Positions 42,748 through 52,329 of a stretch of 64,000 bases of DNA are shown here, piece by piece (positions within the stretch are counted from its first letter, which is position 1; each line of letters opens with the position of its first letter). This stretch comes from M0103 sp040386155. Lineage in GTDB: Bacteria; Bacteroidota; Bacteroidia; Flavobacteriales_D; Crocinitomicaceae. Below the pieces are notes generated by a model. The model did not search any database and was not told the DNA's origin. It saw only the letters and a program-made list of their open reading frames with translations. The position numbers and the translations under genes are program-made. The stretch spans positions 868,001-932,000 of the forward strand of contig JAZKFZ010000003.1 in the NCBI GenBank assembly GCA_040386155.1. Direction: 5' to 3'.

Positions 42748-42830
42748 GGTTCAAAACTTTGAGTTCTAAATTAACCGAAAATCGATCGAATGTTAAACAT
42801 CCAACGTCAAATTTATCAACAAAGTATTAA

Positions 42831-42871
42831 CATCCCCAAATAAAAAATGTTACAAATTCTATTTAGGGATG
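42831..42871 (-). terminator. Imperfect hairpin after typA
   Basis: CATCCCCAAATA (42831-42842) pairs with TATTTAGGGATG (42860-42871) with one mismatch; loop 17 nt. No clear T tract on the minus strand, so it is a weak or factor-assisted terminator, or an RNA-stability element. Confidence 0.4.
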
Positions 42872-42880
42872 TTTCAATGA

Positions 42881-44677
42881 CTATTTTCCTGATCTTTTAC
42901 GCTCGTTTTCTTTCAAGAAGATTTTACGGATTCGTAGACTTTCTGGTGTTACTTCAACGTACTCATCACCTTGAATGTATTCCAAACATTCTTCTAAGCT
43001 AAAGATTTTAGCTGGTGCCAAACGAACTTTTTCATCAGCACCCGAAGAACGCATGTTCGACATTTTTTTGGTTTTTGTAACATTCACACACAAATCACCT
43101 GCACGAGAGTTTTCTCCAATTACTTGACCTTCGTAAATATTTTCATTTGGATTAATGAAGAATTTACCACGATCTTGTAAGTTATTCAGCGAGAAAGGGA
43201 TTGATGTTCCTTGTTCCAATGAAATCATAGAACCATTTTGACGACCTGGAATATCACCTTTGTAGGGTTGGTACTCCAAGAAACGGTGCGACATAATTGC
43301 TTCACCAGCAGTTTGTGTCAACATATAGTTACGCAATCCAATAATTCCACGAGAAGGAATTTGGAATTGAATGATCATTCGAGCACCTTTTGGTTCCATG
43401 TTCGTCATTTCACCTTTACGCTTTGTCACCGCTTCTACAGCTGTTCCAGAAAACTCTTCAGGTAAGTCGATCGTCAATTCCTCAACTGGCTCACATTTAA
43501 CACCATCAATTTCTTTCAAAATTACTTGTGGTTGACCCACTTGCAATTCATACCCTTCACGACGCATCGTTTCAATCAATACTGATAAATGCAAAACACC
43601 ACGACCAGCAACGATCCATTTGTCTGCTTTATCCGTATCAGAAACACGCATCGCTAAGTTTTTCTCTAGTTCTTTTTGCAAACGTTCTTGGATATGGCGA
43701 GAAGTTACCTTCTTACCTTCTTTACCAAAGAAAGGTGAATCGTTAATGGAGAACAACATATTCATCGTTGGCTCATCAATTTTGATCGATGCCAATGGCT
43801 CTGGATTTTCAAAATCACAAATAACATCACCAATTTCAAATCCTTCAATACCAGTTACCGCACAAATATCTCCTGGTTCAACAGAAGCCACTTTACGACG
43901 CTCAGTACCGTCAAAAACAAACAATTCTTTCACACGGTGCTTTTCTTGCGATCCATCACGCTTCGCTAAAATTATTTGCTGATTTTCTAGTAATACACCA
44001 CGATTCAAACGACCGATAGCAATACGACCAACATACGTAGAGAAATCTAGCGACGTCACTAACATTTGAGTATTTCCTTCTGCAATTACTTTTGGTGGAA
44101 AGTAAGCTAAAATTTGGTCTAACAACTCAGTAATGTCTGTTTTTGGTTGTTTCCAATCCGTTGACATCCATCCATTTTTCGCAGAACCGTATATCGTTGG
44201 AAACTCTAATTGTTCTTCGTTTGCGTCCAATTCGAACATCAAATCGAATACTTTTTCATGTACATCATCAGGTGTACAGTTATCCTTGTCAACCTTATTA
44301 ATTACCAATAACGGTTTTAATCCCATTGACAAAGCCTTACCAAGCACAAAACGTGTTTGCGGCATTGGTCCTTCAAAAGCATCTACTAATAAACAAACAC
44401 CATCAGCCATGTTCAAAACACGTTCCACTTCCCCACCGAAATCGGCGTGACCAGGAGTGTCGATGATATTAATTTTTGTTCCTTTATATGAAACAGATAC
44501 ATTTTTTGAAACGATTGTGATTCCTCTTTCACGCTCTAGATCATTACTATCCATGATCAAATCTCCAGTTGGGCGATCACGTTCATTCAGTACCATTCCT
44601 GCCTCAATCATTTTATCAACCAAAGTTGTCTTACCATGGTCAACGTGTGCAATAATTGCGATATTTCTAATTTCCAT
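42881..44677 (-). CDS. typA: GTP-binding protein TypA/BipA
   Basis: A 598-residue ribosome-associated translational GTPase. The G domain (1-200) has G1 AHVDHGKTT (10-18), G3 DTPGHADFGGEVERVL and G4 NKVDKDN. Elongation-factor-like domains II, III and V follow, then the TypA-specific C-terminal domain (about 480-598, GTSIPFSLNNLQDRGKFFI). It helps 50S assembly at low temperature or stress. It lies 12 nt downstream of a DEAD-box helicase gene, a pair both used in cold-stress ribosome assembly. Confidence 0.97.
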   Translation of the reverse strand: MEIRNIAIIAHVDHGKTTLVDKMIEAGMVLNERDRPTGDLIMDSNDLERERGITIVSKNVSVSYKGTKINIIDTPGHADFGGEVERVLNMADGVCLLVDAFEGPMPQTRFVLGKALSMGLKPLLVINKVDKDNCTPDDVHEKVFDLMFELDANEEQLEFPTIYGSAKNGWMSTDWKQPKTDITELLDQILAYFPPKVIAEGNTQMLVTSLDFSTYVGRIAIGRLNRGVLLENQQIILAKRDGSQEKHRVKELFVFDGTERRKVASVEPGDICAVTGIEGFEIGDVICDFENPEPLASIKIDEPTMNMLFSINDSPFFGKEGKKVTSRHIQERLQKELEKNLAMRVSDTDKADKWIVAGRGVLHLSVLIETMRREGYELQVGQPQVILKEIDGVKCEPVEELTIDLPEEFSGTAVEAVTKRKGEMTNMEPKGARMIIQFQIPSRGIIGLRNYMLTQTAGEAIMSHRFLEYQPYKGDIPGRQNGSMISLEQGTSIPFSLNNLQDRGKFFINPNENIYEGQVIGENSRAGDLCVNVTKTKKMSNMRSSGADEKVRLAPAKIFSLEECLEYIQGDEYVEVTPESLRIRKIFLKENERKRSGK

Positions 44678-44689
44678 TTGTATTAATTC

Positions 44690-46669
44690 TTAAGATTTTT
44701 TGAAAGGTTTCCCAAAAGTTTTTCTAGCACCAGTTTTATCTGAACTTCTGTCAGCGCTTCTATCTGAAGTTCTCAATCCGCCAGTTTTACCAGCATCTGA
44801 ACTTCTTTTTCCGAAGTCGCCACCACCTGATTTACCGTATTCTCTTCCTCCAGCTTTTCCGTATTGACCACCACCAGAAGATTTACTTCCATAGTCGCTT
44901 CCACCAGATTTTCCGTAAGAAGAAGAGCGGCCACCTGAACGTCCGTCAGATTTACCTTTGAAGCTTCCTCCAAAGTCACCACCACTGCGACGGTTTCCTC
45001 CACCACCTCCATTTCTTGCAGGCGCTTTTTCTTTGGTAACTTCAATGCTTACGTCGTTTCCTTCATACGAAGTTCCATTTACCGTTTTCAAGATATTATC
45101 TACATGCTCGTTATCAGCATCGAAAAATGCAAAAGCTTGCATAATATCAATTCGACCAACAGAAGTAGATTTTAAACCAGTTGCATCACAAATCAAACGT
45201 AACAAACCACCCGGATTCAAACCATCTTTACGACCAAGATTAACAAAGAATCTTGTTTTGTTGGTGTCTTCTCTACGCTCTCTTCGTTGTTCACCAAAAG
45301 ACTCTTCACGATCACCTCGCTCACCTCTTTCGCGATCGCCTTTACCAGCACTCGCATTTAAATCACTTGAGTGCGAATAATAATCAATGAATCGATAAAA
45401 TTCTGCATACACAAAATGCTTGATCACTTCTTCTTTCGACATCGTTTCAAAACCAGCATATATACTTGGTAGGAATTTTTTGATATCGTCTTCTTTTACT
45501 TCAATGCTGACAATTTTGTTGATTAATTTCATCAACTGGATTTCACATATTTCTTCTGCATTTGGCACATGTCCAAGTGTAAAAGAAGTACGCATTTGAC
45601 GTTCGATTGCTTTAATTTTGAATTGCTCTTTCGTATTGATCAAAACTAACGATTGCCCTGTTTTACCTGCGCGAGCAGTTCTTCCAGATCGGTGCGTATA
45701 ATTTTCAATATCGTCAGGCAAATTGTAATTAATTACGTGCGTGATGCTATCAATATCAATTCCACGCGCAGCAACATCAGTTGCTACAAGAATTTGTAAA
45801 TCTCTTTTTCTAAAACGATCCATTACACGATCACGCATTGCTTGGGTTAAATCTCCGTGCAATGGTTCTGCATTGTATCCCTCTTTTGCTAATTTTTCAG
45901 CTACAGAAGCCGTTTCTTGACGCGTACGACAGAAAATCAAACCATAAATTGATGGATTGAAATCGATTAAACGTTTCACTGCTTCGTAACGATCTCTTTC
46001 TTTCACCACATAATAAAGGTGTTCAATGTTCTCGTTACTTTGATTTTTATGACCGATAGAAATCTCTAGTGGTTTGTGCATGTAATTCTTCGCAATTTCA
46101 GCCACTTCTTTTGGCATTGTTGCAGAAAACAACCACACGTTTTTAGTTTCGGGAGTTGTTGAAAGAATGGCATCAATATCTTCTTTGAAGCCCATGTTTA
46201 GCATTTCGTCAGCCTCATCAAGTACTACGTACTCTACTTCAGACAAAGAAATTGCTTTTCTGTTGATCAAATCCATCAAACGCCCTGGCGTAGCAACAAT
46301 AATTGAAGCTCCTTGTCTGATGTCTGTAATTTGTCGACGAATGTCAGCCCCACCATAAACGGCTACCACATTGATATTCAAATACTTTGAAAAGTTGGTA
46401 AGATCTCGTGTAATTTGGAGGCAAAGCTCCCTAGTTGGGCAAATCACTAGACCTTGTGGTCTTTTCGCGTGATTCTCAATGTTGTTAATCAATGGAAGTC
46501 CGAACGCTGCGGTCTTTCCTGTTCCTGTTTGAGCTAATCCAACTAAGTCACTATTTTCACCTAAAAGGTGTGGAATGGCTTGTTCTTGGATGGGAGTAGG
46601 TGCTGTAAACCCCATGTCTTGTAACGACTTCAGCACTTCACTCTTTAGCCCGAGTTCCTCAAATGTCAT
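44690..46669 (-). CDS. DEAD-box RNA helicase (DeaD/CsdA-like) with DbpA-type RNA-binding domain
   Basis: A 659-residue helicase. Core motifs: Q motif GFTAPTPIQEQAI, motif I AQTGTGKT (about 46-53), DEAD in VVLDEADEMLN, SAT in WLFSATMP, and motif VI HRSGRTARAGKTG. After the core, a DbpA-like RRM domain (about 470-545, FFVNLGRKDGLNPGGLLRLI) is followed by a low-complexity Gly/Ser/Arg/Lys tail of about 100 residues. Such enzymes unwind rRNA and mRNA structure in ribosome assembly. Its promoter is at 46692-46699. Confidence 0.95.
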   Translation of the reverse strand: MTFEELGLKSEVLKSLQDMGFTAPTPIQEQAIPHLLGENSDLVGLAQTGTGKTAAFGLPLINNIENHAKRPQGLVICPTRELCLQITRDLTNFSKYLNINVVAVYGGADIRRQITDIRQGASIIVATPGRLMDLINRKAISLSEVEYVVLDEADEMLNMGFKEDIDAILSTTPETKNVWLFSATMPKEVAEIAKNYMHKPLEISIGHKNQSNENIEHLYYVVKERDRYEAVKRLIDFNPSIYGLIFCRTRQETASVAEKLAKEGYNAEPLHGDLTQAMRDRVMDRFRKRDLQILVATDVAARGIDIDSITHVINYNLPDDIENYTHRSGRTARAGKTGQSLVLINTKEQFKIKAIERQMRTSFTLGHVPNAEEICEIQLMKLINKIVSIEVKEDDIKKFLPSIYAGFETMSKEEVIKHFVYAEFYRFIDYYSHSSDLNASAGKGDRERGERGDREESFGEQRRERREDTNKTRFFVNLGRKDGLNPGGLLRLICDATGLKSTSVGRIDIMQAFAFFDADNEHVDNILKTVNGTSYEGNDVSIEVTKEKAPARNGGGGGNRRSGGDFGGSFKGKSDGRSGGRSSSYGKSGGSDYGSKSSGGGQYGKAGGREYGKSGGGDFGKRSSDAGKTGGLRTSDRSADRSSDKTGARKTFGKPFKKS

Positions 46670-46691
46670 CTAACTATTTTAAAATTGAGTG

Positions 46692-46699
46692 CAAAGATA
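46692..46699 (-). promoter_or_regulatory. -7 box (TATCTTTG) of the helicase-typA operon
   Basis: An exact TAnnTTTG match on the minus strand, 22 nt before the helicase ATG. No TTG at the usual -33 distance. Confidence 0.5.
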
Positions 46700-46751
46700 C
46701 GCTTTTTAAGTTGATAACCTATAGAAAAACTGTTGAAAACAACAAAGTATG

Positions 46752-47192
46752 TTAATTTTCAGCACTTTCCGAGTTGGAAATCGGAGTTGGAGCAGATGGA
46801 ATTGGTTCTTGAACGACCACTTTTTGCACGATGGATTCTTCTGTCGACTCTACTACTTGATTTGGAGTCTGATTTGGGGATTGAACGTGTGGATTTCTAG
46901 GTGGTTCGAGCTTAATAGAATCATTCAGTTCAGTGGAATATTGATCTAGTGGACGTTGAATTTCATTCGTGGTATCGCGAATTAGACCTTCTAAATTTAA
47001 ATCTCCTTTAAAATCACCTGCCGATTTCTTGATTTCAGTTTGAATTTCACTTGAAGCATCTTTGATTTGACGAATCGTAGATCCCATTGTTTTCGCTATA
47101 CCGGGAATACTTTTCGATCCGAAAAACATTAGAATGAATGCCAGAATAACTAGCACTTCAGAACCCGCAATATCATTTAAAAACAAAAGCAT
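46752..47192 (-). CDS. Sec-independent translocase TatA/TatE-like subunit
   Basis: A 146-residue protein: one N-terminal membrane helix (about 10-24, EVLVILAFILMFFG), the TatA hinge FFGSKSIPGIAKTMG, an amphipathic helix (about 28-60) and a long Pro/Glu/Ser-rich tail. TatA polymers form the twin-arginine export pore. The tail is longer than in E. coli TatA. No tatC is seen in the window. It is preceded by a perfect -7 box 5 nt from the ATG. Confidence 0.88.
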   Translation of the reverse strand: MLLFLNDIAGSEVLVILAFILMFFGSKSIPGIAKTMGSTIRQIKDASSEIQTEIKKSAGDFKGDLNLEGLIRDTTNEIQRPLDQYSTELNDSIKLEPPRNPHVQSPNQTPNQVVESTEESIVQKVVVQEPIPSAPTPISNSESAEN

Positions 47193-47197
47193 TGCTA

Positions 47198-47205
47198 CAA
47201 ATTTA
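47198..47205 (-). promoter_or_regulatory. -7 box (TAAATTTG) of the TatA-like gene
   Basis: A perfect match on the minus strand, 5 nt before the ATG, with TTG at 47230-47228, 22 nt upstream. Confidence 0.55.
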
Positions 47206-47257
47206 CAAAGTCTAGGTCAAAATGAACCAATCTTATGGATTTTTAACGAACAATTGC

Positions 47258-47692
47258 TTAATATCCTGCCTTTTGCGCTGGATACGCATTCATAGTTGCA
47301 TTCGCTGTTGCTACTAACTCATTGTTCTGATTACAAACAACTGCCTCCATGAAAATGATTCTTTTTCCTGCTTTCACCACTTTGGAAGTCGCTGTCAACA
47401 CATCATCTTTTCTTGCTGGAAGTAAAAAATTTACTTTCATCTCAACTGTAGAAACAATTAAGAGGTTTTCAACTACCAACGAAAGAGCACCTACTCCCAC
47501 CGTTGCATCACACAATCCTGCAATTGCACCACCATGCGCTGTGTACGGAGTTGCCAAAACAGATGCTCCAATTGGCATGGTGTAGTTTACGATTCCTGGA
47601 GCTAAAATCTCAAAATGCATCCCAGTCATTTTTCCGTAGTAGTTGTGTTCTACGTAAAGTTCAATCAATCGATTTGAATTTAGCTTATGCAT
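47258..47692 (-). CDS. Hotdog-fold thioesterase (PaaI-like)
   Basis: A 144-residue single hotdog domain. The family motif TAHGGAIAGLCDATVGVGAL (about 51-70) supplies the catalytic Asp region, and VEMKVNFLLPAR follows the central strand. It hydrolyses acyl-CoA thioesters; the chain is unknown. Its start overlaps the end of the MscS gene by 8 bp, so it is the second gene of that unit. Confidence 0.88.
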   Translation of the reverse strand: MHKLNSNRLIELYVEHNYYGKMTGMHFEILAPGIVNYTMPIGASVLATPYTAHGGAIAGLCDATVGVGALSLVVENLLIVSTVEMKVNFLLPARKDDVLTATSKVVKAGKRIIFMEAVVCNQNNELVATANATMNAYPAQKAGY

Positions 47693-48521
47693 TTTCAGCC
47701 TGCTTTAATTGAACATTGAGACTACTTTCCGGAAATAGAATTCCCTCTTTAGGCAACTCAATCAAAATACGTTCATTGATATCAAATTGAACAGTTCCAA
47801 GATCTTCGGTATCGACCCAAGCGCGCAAGGTGACAGCTACTCCATCACTTTTCAGTTCATGCACTGCTGCCATTGGTTTAGGTTCGCTTAAAACACGCTC
47901 ATCTTCGTTGACAATTTTTAGAAGCACCTCTTTCACAAGTTGAATATCATTGCTGTAATCCACTGTAACCATCCAATCCACTCTTCGTTTGGTAGCTTTG
48001 GTATAGTTGGTTAGTTTATTGTTGGCAATCAATCCATTTGGGATGATAACTACTTTATTGTCAGAAGTATATAAATACGTGTTAAAGATTTGTATTTCAC
48101 GAACTACCCCTGTTTCTAATTGTGTTTGAATTTGATCTCCAACTTTAAATGGCTTTATTGCTAAAATCATCACTCCCCCAGCAAAGTTTGACAAGGTTCC
48201 ACTAAACGCCATACCTACCGCTAATCCAGCTGCTCCTAACAAAGCAACAAAAGAAGTCATTTGAATTCCTAGTTGTCCGAAAGCAGTCAACACCACCATC
48301 ACTTTCATCACCATTGAAAGAAAACTGCTCAAAAATGTCACCAATCCTTCATCAGTTTGACTTCTTCGTAACAATTTTTTTATCCACTTCGAGATGAATT
48401 TTGAAAGCCACATTCCAATGATCAAAATGACGATGCAAAGCACCAAATTAATTCCCATTTTTGCCAAATACTGGTTCAATTCTCGTGGCTCTACTCCAAA
48501 AATTTCCTTTATCCAATCCAT
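47685..48521 (-). CDS. Small-conductance mechanosensitive channel (MscS family)
   Basis: A 278-residue inner-membrane channel of near-standard MscS size. Three membrane helices (about 22-120) end in the pore helix MTSFVALLGAAGLAVGMAFS, followed by the beta domain (GGVMILAIKPFKVGDQIQ) and an alpha/beta C-terminal vestibule. It releases solutes on hypo-osmotic shock. A -7 box, TAGCTTTG at 48533-48526, is 4 nt before the ATG, back to back with the divergent YdcF promoter. Confidence 0.93.
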   Translation of the reverse strand: MDWIKEIFGVEPRELNQYLAKMGINLVLCIVILIIGMWLSKFISKWIKKLLRRSQTDEGLVTFLSSFLSMVMKVMVVLTAFGQLGIQMTSFVALLGAAGLAVGMAFSGTLSNFAGGVMILAIKPFKVGDQIQTQLETGVVREIQIFNTYLYTSDNKVVIIPNGLIANNKLTNYTKATKRRVDWMVTVDYSNDIQLVKEVLLKIVNEDERVLSEPKPMAAVHELKSDGVAVTLRAWVDTEDLGTVQFDINERILIELPKEGILFPESSLNVQLKQAENA

Positions 48522-48525
48522 GCTG

Positions 48526-48533
48526 CAAAGCTA
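48526..48533 (-). promoter_or_regulatory. -7 box (TAGCTTTG) of the MscS operon
   Basis: An exact TAnnTTTG match, 4 nt before the ATG. Confidence 0.45.
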
Positions 48534-48581
48534 CACAAAGATTTAGATTTGCTGAAAAAAGTCAATCCGCAATTATTGTTT

Positions 48582-48589
48582 TATATTTG
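48582..48589 (+). promoter_or_regulatory. -7 box (TATATTTG) of the YdcF-like gene
   Basis: An exact TAnnTTTG match, 4 nt before ATG 48594. Confidence 0.5.
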
Positions 48590-48593
48590 AAAT

Positions 48594-49361
48594 ATGTTTT
48601 TTGTATTGTCGAAAATATTTTTATTTCTTTTTTCACCTGCCACGTGGATTATGGTGTTTCTACTGCTGGCTTTATTTTACAAAAAAGAAAAATGGAAGAA
48701 AATTTTTCGATGGACAAGTCTCGGGATGATACTTCTGTTTTCGAATAGCTTTATTTTTCTGGAATTGTGTCGCATGTGGGAAGTTCCAGGTAAAAATATA
48801 AAAGCGGTAGAACATTATGACGTGGGAATTGTGCTCACAGGAATGGCAGAATACAACACTACTACTAAAACCCTTAGCATTCGACGTCAAGCAGACAGGA
48901 TTTGGCAAGCAGTGAATTTATACCACGAAAAAAAAATTGACAAAATATTGATCACAGGCGATCACGGATATGTGAGCGACAGAGGCTTGCATGAAGCTAT
49001 TCAATTAAAGAAAGTTCTAGTTCACTGGAAAATTCCCTCCACAGATGTTATCACTGAACGCAGTTCTCGAAACACACATGAAAATGCTGTTGAAACAAAA
49101 AAAATATTGGATCGGTCCTATCCTCACCTCAAAAAAAAGCTCTTAATAACTTCTGGAACTCATATGCGAAGAAGTCTAGCCTGCTTCTCTAAAATTGGAG
49201 TAAAGTGCGACCCTTTTTCGACGGATTTGCGCTCAGGAAGTGGCGGATCTTACTATTGGGATCAATATATTATTCCTAATATTGGAACAATAACCGATTG
49301 GAATGTACTCACCAAGGAATGGTTTGGCTATTTGGTCTATAAAATTGTTGGCTATGTTTGA
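48594..49361 (+). CDS. YdcF/ElyC family (DUF218) membrane protein
   Basis: A 255-residue protein with two N-terminal membrane segments (about 3-25 and 37-56) and a DUF218 Rossmann-like domain: DVGIVLTGMAEYN (about 76-88), RADRIWQAV-like helix, KILITGDHGY (about 118-127), ERSSRNTHENAVETKKIL (about 151-168) and ITSGTHMRRSLACF. ElyC-type relatives act in envelope biogenesis; the reaction is unknown. The last 8 bp overlap the next gene's start. Confidence 0.87.
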   Translation: MFFVLSKIFLFLFSPATWIMVFLLLALFYKKEKWKKIFRWTSLGMILLFSNSFIFLELCRMWEVPGKNIKAVEHYDVGIVLTGMAEYNTTTKTLSIRRQADRIWQAVNLYHEKKIDKILITGDHGYVSDRGLHEAIQLKKVLVHWKIPSTDVITERSSRNTHENAVETKKILDRSYPHLKKKLLITSGTHMRRSLACFSKIGVKCDPFSTDLRSGSGGSYYWDQYIIPNIGTITDWNVLTKEWFGYLVYKIVGYV

Positions 49362-51291
49362 TCTGAAATATAAAAGAATCCAATTTCGACTCTTGTTTGT
49401 GTTGGCTGTTCTATTTGGACCTCAGTGCTCCGTTGATTTCATTTATGCTCAAACCAAGGAAAATAAAAAAATTGACATCCTAATTAAGAAAAGTCGAGCT
49501 GCCTTAGACACCGGAAATTACATTGCTACGCGACAAAATGCACAAGAAGCCTATCTTTTGGCAAAAGAAGAAGGCAATGATGAAAAACAGGCAATTGCTA
49601 ATAATTACATCGGTATTTCACATGAACTGCAAGGTGAGTTTGCTGAAGCTATAGAATATTATTTGAAAGCGTTGGGGATTCAAAAAAGAATTAAAGATAC
49701 CCGTAATATTTCTTCTACTTATACGAACCTTGGACTTGTCTACTGGACGCAGAAGGACCTCAAAAAAGCACTTAATTATTTCAATCAATCCCTTAAATAC
49801 AATAAGCTGAACAACGACACCAATGGCATGTCGAGTTCGTACAACAATATTGGGTTGATCTACATGGATTCAAGCAATTATGAACTTTCAGCCACTTATT
49901 TTCTGAAGTCAATTTACTACGATTCTATCACTGGCAACAAAAATGGTATTGGAAGTTCGTACAATAATTTAGGGTTAATATTTAGAAAAGATAAGGATTA
50001 TGTTACGGCAGAAAAATACTTCCGTTTAGCAGTTGCCATCCATAAAGAAAGTGGCGATAAGTATGGTTTGATGAATTCCATCACAAATCTAGGTGTGCTT
50101 AAGGAAGATAAAAAGGATTTCGCTGAGGCAGAAAAGTTTTACCAATTAGCATTAAAAATCGCACTCGAATCTGGCAATAAAAACCAATGCAGAGTGGGCT
50201 ACAAATCTTTGTATTCGCTTGCTGAAGCTCGAGCTCACCATGCAGATGCGTTGCAGTACTACAAGTTAATGTCGCTCTATGCAGATAGTATTGCTAATGA
50301 TGAACAACTTGTAAAGCAGACGGAAGCTGAAATGCAATTTTCATTTGATCAGCAGACGGAAAAAACGAAATTATTACAGCAAAAGGATGATCTAATCAAC
50401 GAACAAGCGAGACAGCGATTAATTTGGTGGATTATTGGGATGATTATTTTTGGAATTCTAATTTCAGTGTTCGCATTGATGATCAATAAGCGAAGAAAGT
50501 TAGAAATGCATCAGAAGGAAATCATTGCTCAAAAGAATCAAGAGATTTTAGATTCTATTCAATATGCAAAACGCATTCAGAATGCAATTTTGCCCACTGA
50601 ACAGCAATTGAACGAATATCTTTCCAATTACTTCATCTATTACAAACCGAAAGACATCGTTGCAGGTGATTTTTATTGGATGGAAAAAATTGGTTCCAAA
50701 ATTTTAGTGGCGGTAGCAGATTGTACTGGTCACGGGGTTCCTGGAGCACTTATTTCTGTGGTTTGTCATAATGCGCTCAATCGATCAGTACGAGAATTTC
50801 ATCTGACAGAACCTGGCGAAATTTTAAACAAAACTCGCCAATTGATTCTTGAGGAATTTATGAAGAGTGACGAAAAAATGAGAGATGGAATGGACATTTC
50901 ACTTTGTTGTCTTGATGTCACAAGCCTAGAATTGAAATGGTCTGGCGCAAATTCGCCTTTGTGGATCAAACGTCACGACAAAACGGAGCTAGAAATTTAC
51001 AAGGCCCAAAAACAACCAATTGGTTATTTTGATGTGATAGAAAACTTCACTACCTTAAATTTTCAGTTGCAAAAAGGTGATGCGATCTATTTATTTTCTG
51101 ATGGTTATGCCGATCAATTTGGTGGCCCCAATGGAAAGAAGTTAAAATCGAATGGGATGCGAAATTTAATTCTCAGCGTATCAGAAAAATCCATGTCAGA
51201 GCAAAATACTGCATTTGACACCTACTTCGAAAATTGGAAATTAAGCCATGAACAAATTGATGATGTGTGCGTCTTTGGATTTCAGGTGTAA
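49354..51291 (+). CDS. TPR-repeat SpoIIE-family (PP2C) serine phosphatase, membrane-anchored
   Basis: A 645-residue paralogue of the gene at 35651-37774. Parts: N-terminal hydrophobic signal ending IYAQ (about 12-33); six TPR units (about 40-320); a coiled coil; a membrane helix (about 363-385, WWIIGMIIFGILISVFALMI); and a SpoIIE/PP2C domain with YYKPKDIVAGDFYWME, ADCTGHGVPGALIS and the closing QIDDVCVFGFQV. ATG 49354 overlaps the YdcF stop (ATGTTTGA), so translation is coupled. Target and stimulus are unknown. Confidence 0.9.
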   Translation: MFDLKYKRIQFRLLFVLAVLFGPQCSVDFIYAQTKENKKIDILIKKSRAALDTGNYIATRQNAQEAYLLAKEEGNDEKQAIANNYIGISHELQGEFAEAIEYYLKALGIQKRIKDTRNISSTYTNLGLVYWTQKDLKKALNYFNQSLKYNKLNNDTNGMSSSYNNIGLIYMDSSNYELSATYFLKSIYYDSITGNKNGIGSSYNNLGLIFRKDKDYVTAEKYFRLAVAIHKESGDKYGLMNSITNLGVLKEDKKDFAEAEKFYQLALKIALESGNKNQCRVGYKSLYSLAEARAHHADALQYYKLMSLYADSIANDEQLVKQTEAEMQFSFDQQTEKTKLLQQKDDLINEQARQRLIWWIIGMIIFGILISVFALMINKRRKLEMHQKEIIAQKNQEILDSIQYAKRIQNAILPTEQQLNEYLSNYFIYYKPKDIVAGDFYWMEKIGSKILVAVADCTGHGVPGALISVVCHNALNRSVREFHLTEPGEILNKTRQLILEEFMKSDEKMRDGMDISLCCLDVTSLELKWSGANSPLWIKRHDKTELEIYKAQKQPIGYFDVIENFTTLNFQLQKGDAIYLFSDGYADQFGGPNGKKLKSNGMRNLILSVSEKSMSEQNTAFDTYFENWKLSHEQIDDVCVFGFQV

Positions 51292-51324
51292 CTGAAAATA
51301 ACACTTAAAACAGCTTCCTATCCT

Positions 51325-52326
51325 CTATTTTCCTTTTTTGCCTTTTCCATCATTGGATTGCGGCCCTTCTTCATCGTATTTTCCAGAACTTTTCGTTCCT
51401 CCAATATGTTCGGTTTCGTTTCCGTTGGCATCGTATTTAAATTCTTCAATCACAACACCTTTTTTGTAAAGCGCTTTGCGTTTCACTTTATCATCTGGAT
51501 AGCGTTCTTCCCACCATCCTTCAGGAACACCTTTTTTATACACTTCTAAGGTCTGTACAAACCCTTGGTAGTAAAACGTTTTAAATTCACCTTCACGCAC
51601 ATCCATGTTCCAATGCTCAGTGCGCAATAACTTTCCATCATCGAAAAAATATTTTGCTTCTCCATTGCGCTTTCCTTGCTTATAACTGATTTCATCCAGC
51701 AAAACACCTGTAATAGCATAATGTTTAAATACCCCATCCATTAAGCCATTCACATAGGGAATTTCTTTCTCGATACGCGATTTAGAATAAAAAAGTCGTT
51801 TTGTGCCATTCAAAAGGCCATTATTGTATAACTCAAATCGAGAAGTATCACCATCTCTTGTCAACCAAACTTGCTTTCCATGTTTTTGTCCGTAGGCATA
51901 GTTTTGCTCCCAAGCAATTACATTTGTTGTGTCAAAATAATAGACCCACTGACCGTTTTCTTGTCCTTGAAAATGATTTTGAATCACTTGTGGGCAGCCA
52001 GATTCGTAATACGTGGTATCAATTCCCACTTGCAATCCTTTGTCGAAAGAAACTTTTCGTTCCATTCGTCCATTTTGGTGACAAGTTTCGCAGGTTCCAG
52101 AAAAAGGCAATCCCATATTTCCACTCACCACCAACTTCGAATCTTCATCGAAAACAAGTTTATCATTGCAATCTACTACGCCAGGTGTTTTACCACATTC
52201 CCACTCACCGTAGCGACTTCCACCAGCTTTAGCTGAGCGCACACAACTTGCTTTTTTCACTTCTGTGATTTGTGCGTAGGTAAAAAATGCCCCTACCAAA
52301 AATCCTACTAAAAATGCATATTTCAT
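51325..52326 (-). CDS. YwqK-type MORN-like repeat protein, exported
   Basis: A 333-residue protein with a signal peptide (1-18, ending TYAQ) and many MORN-like YwqK repeats of the form G-x-W-x-x-Y-x-x-x-G (about 75-300). One CETCHQNG occurs at the first repeat; a lone CxxCH inside the GTCETCH..GRME pattern is usual for this family and not proof of heme. The tail is hydrophilic, Lys/Gly-rich. Database names call relatives antitoxins, but no toxin is adjacent. Function unknown; cell-envelope location likely. Confidence 0.8.
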   Translation of the reverse strand: MKYAFLVGFLVGAFFTYAQITEVKKASCVRSAKAGGSRYGEWECGKTPGVVDCNDKLVFDEDSKLVVSGNMGLPFSGTCETCHQNGRMERKVSFDKGLQVGIDTTYYESGCPQVIQNHFQGQENGQWVYYFDTTNVIAWEQNYAYGQKHGKQVWLTRDGDTSRFELYNNGLLNGTKRLFYSKSRIEKEIPYVNGLMDGVFKHYAITGVLLDEISYKQGKRNGEAKYFFDDGKLLRTEHWNMDVREGEFKTFYYQGFVQTLEVYKKGVPEGWWEERYPDDKVKRKALYKKGVVIEEFKYDANGNETEHIGGTKSSGKYDEEGPQSNDGKGKKGK

Positions 52327-52329
52327 ATC

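Noticed and set aside
44958..45380. A 140-codon plus-strand open frame
   Set aside because: Antisense to the low-complexity tail of the helicase; Pro/Ser/Arg-rich shadow.
51325..52326. YwqK gene as part of a toxin-antitoxin pair and as a heme protein
   Set aside because: No toxin gene is adjacent, and a single CxxCH in this repeat family is not enough for heme.
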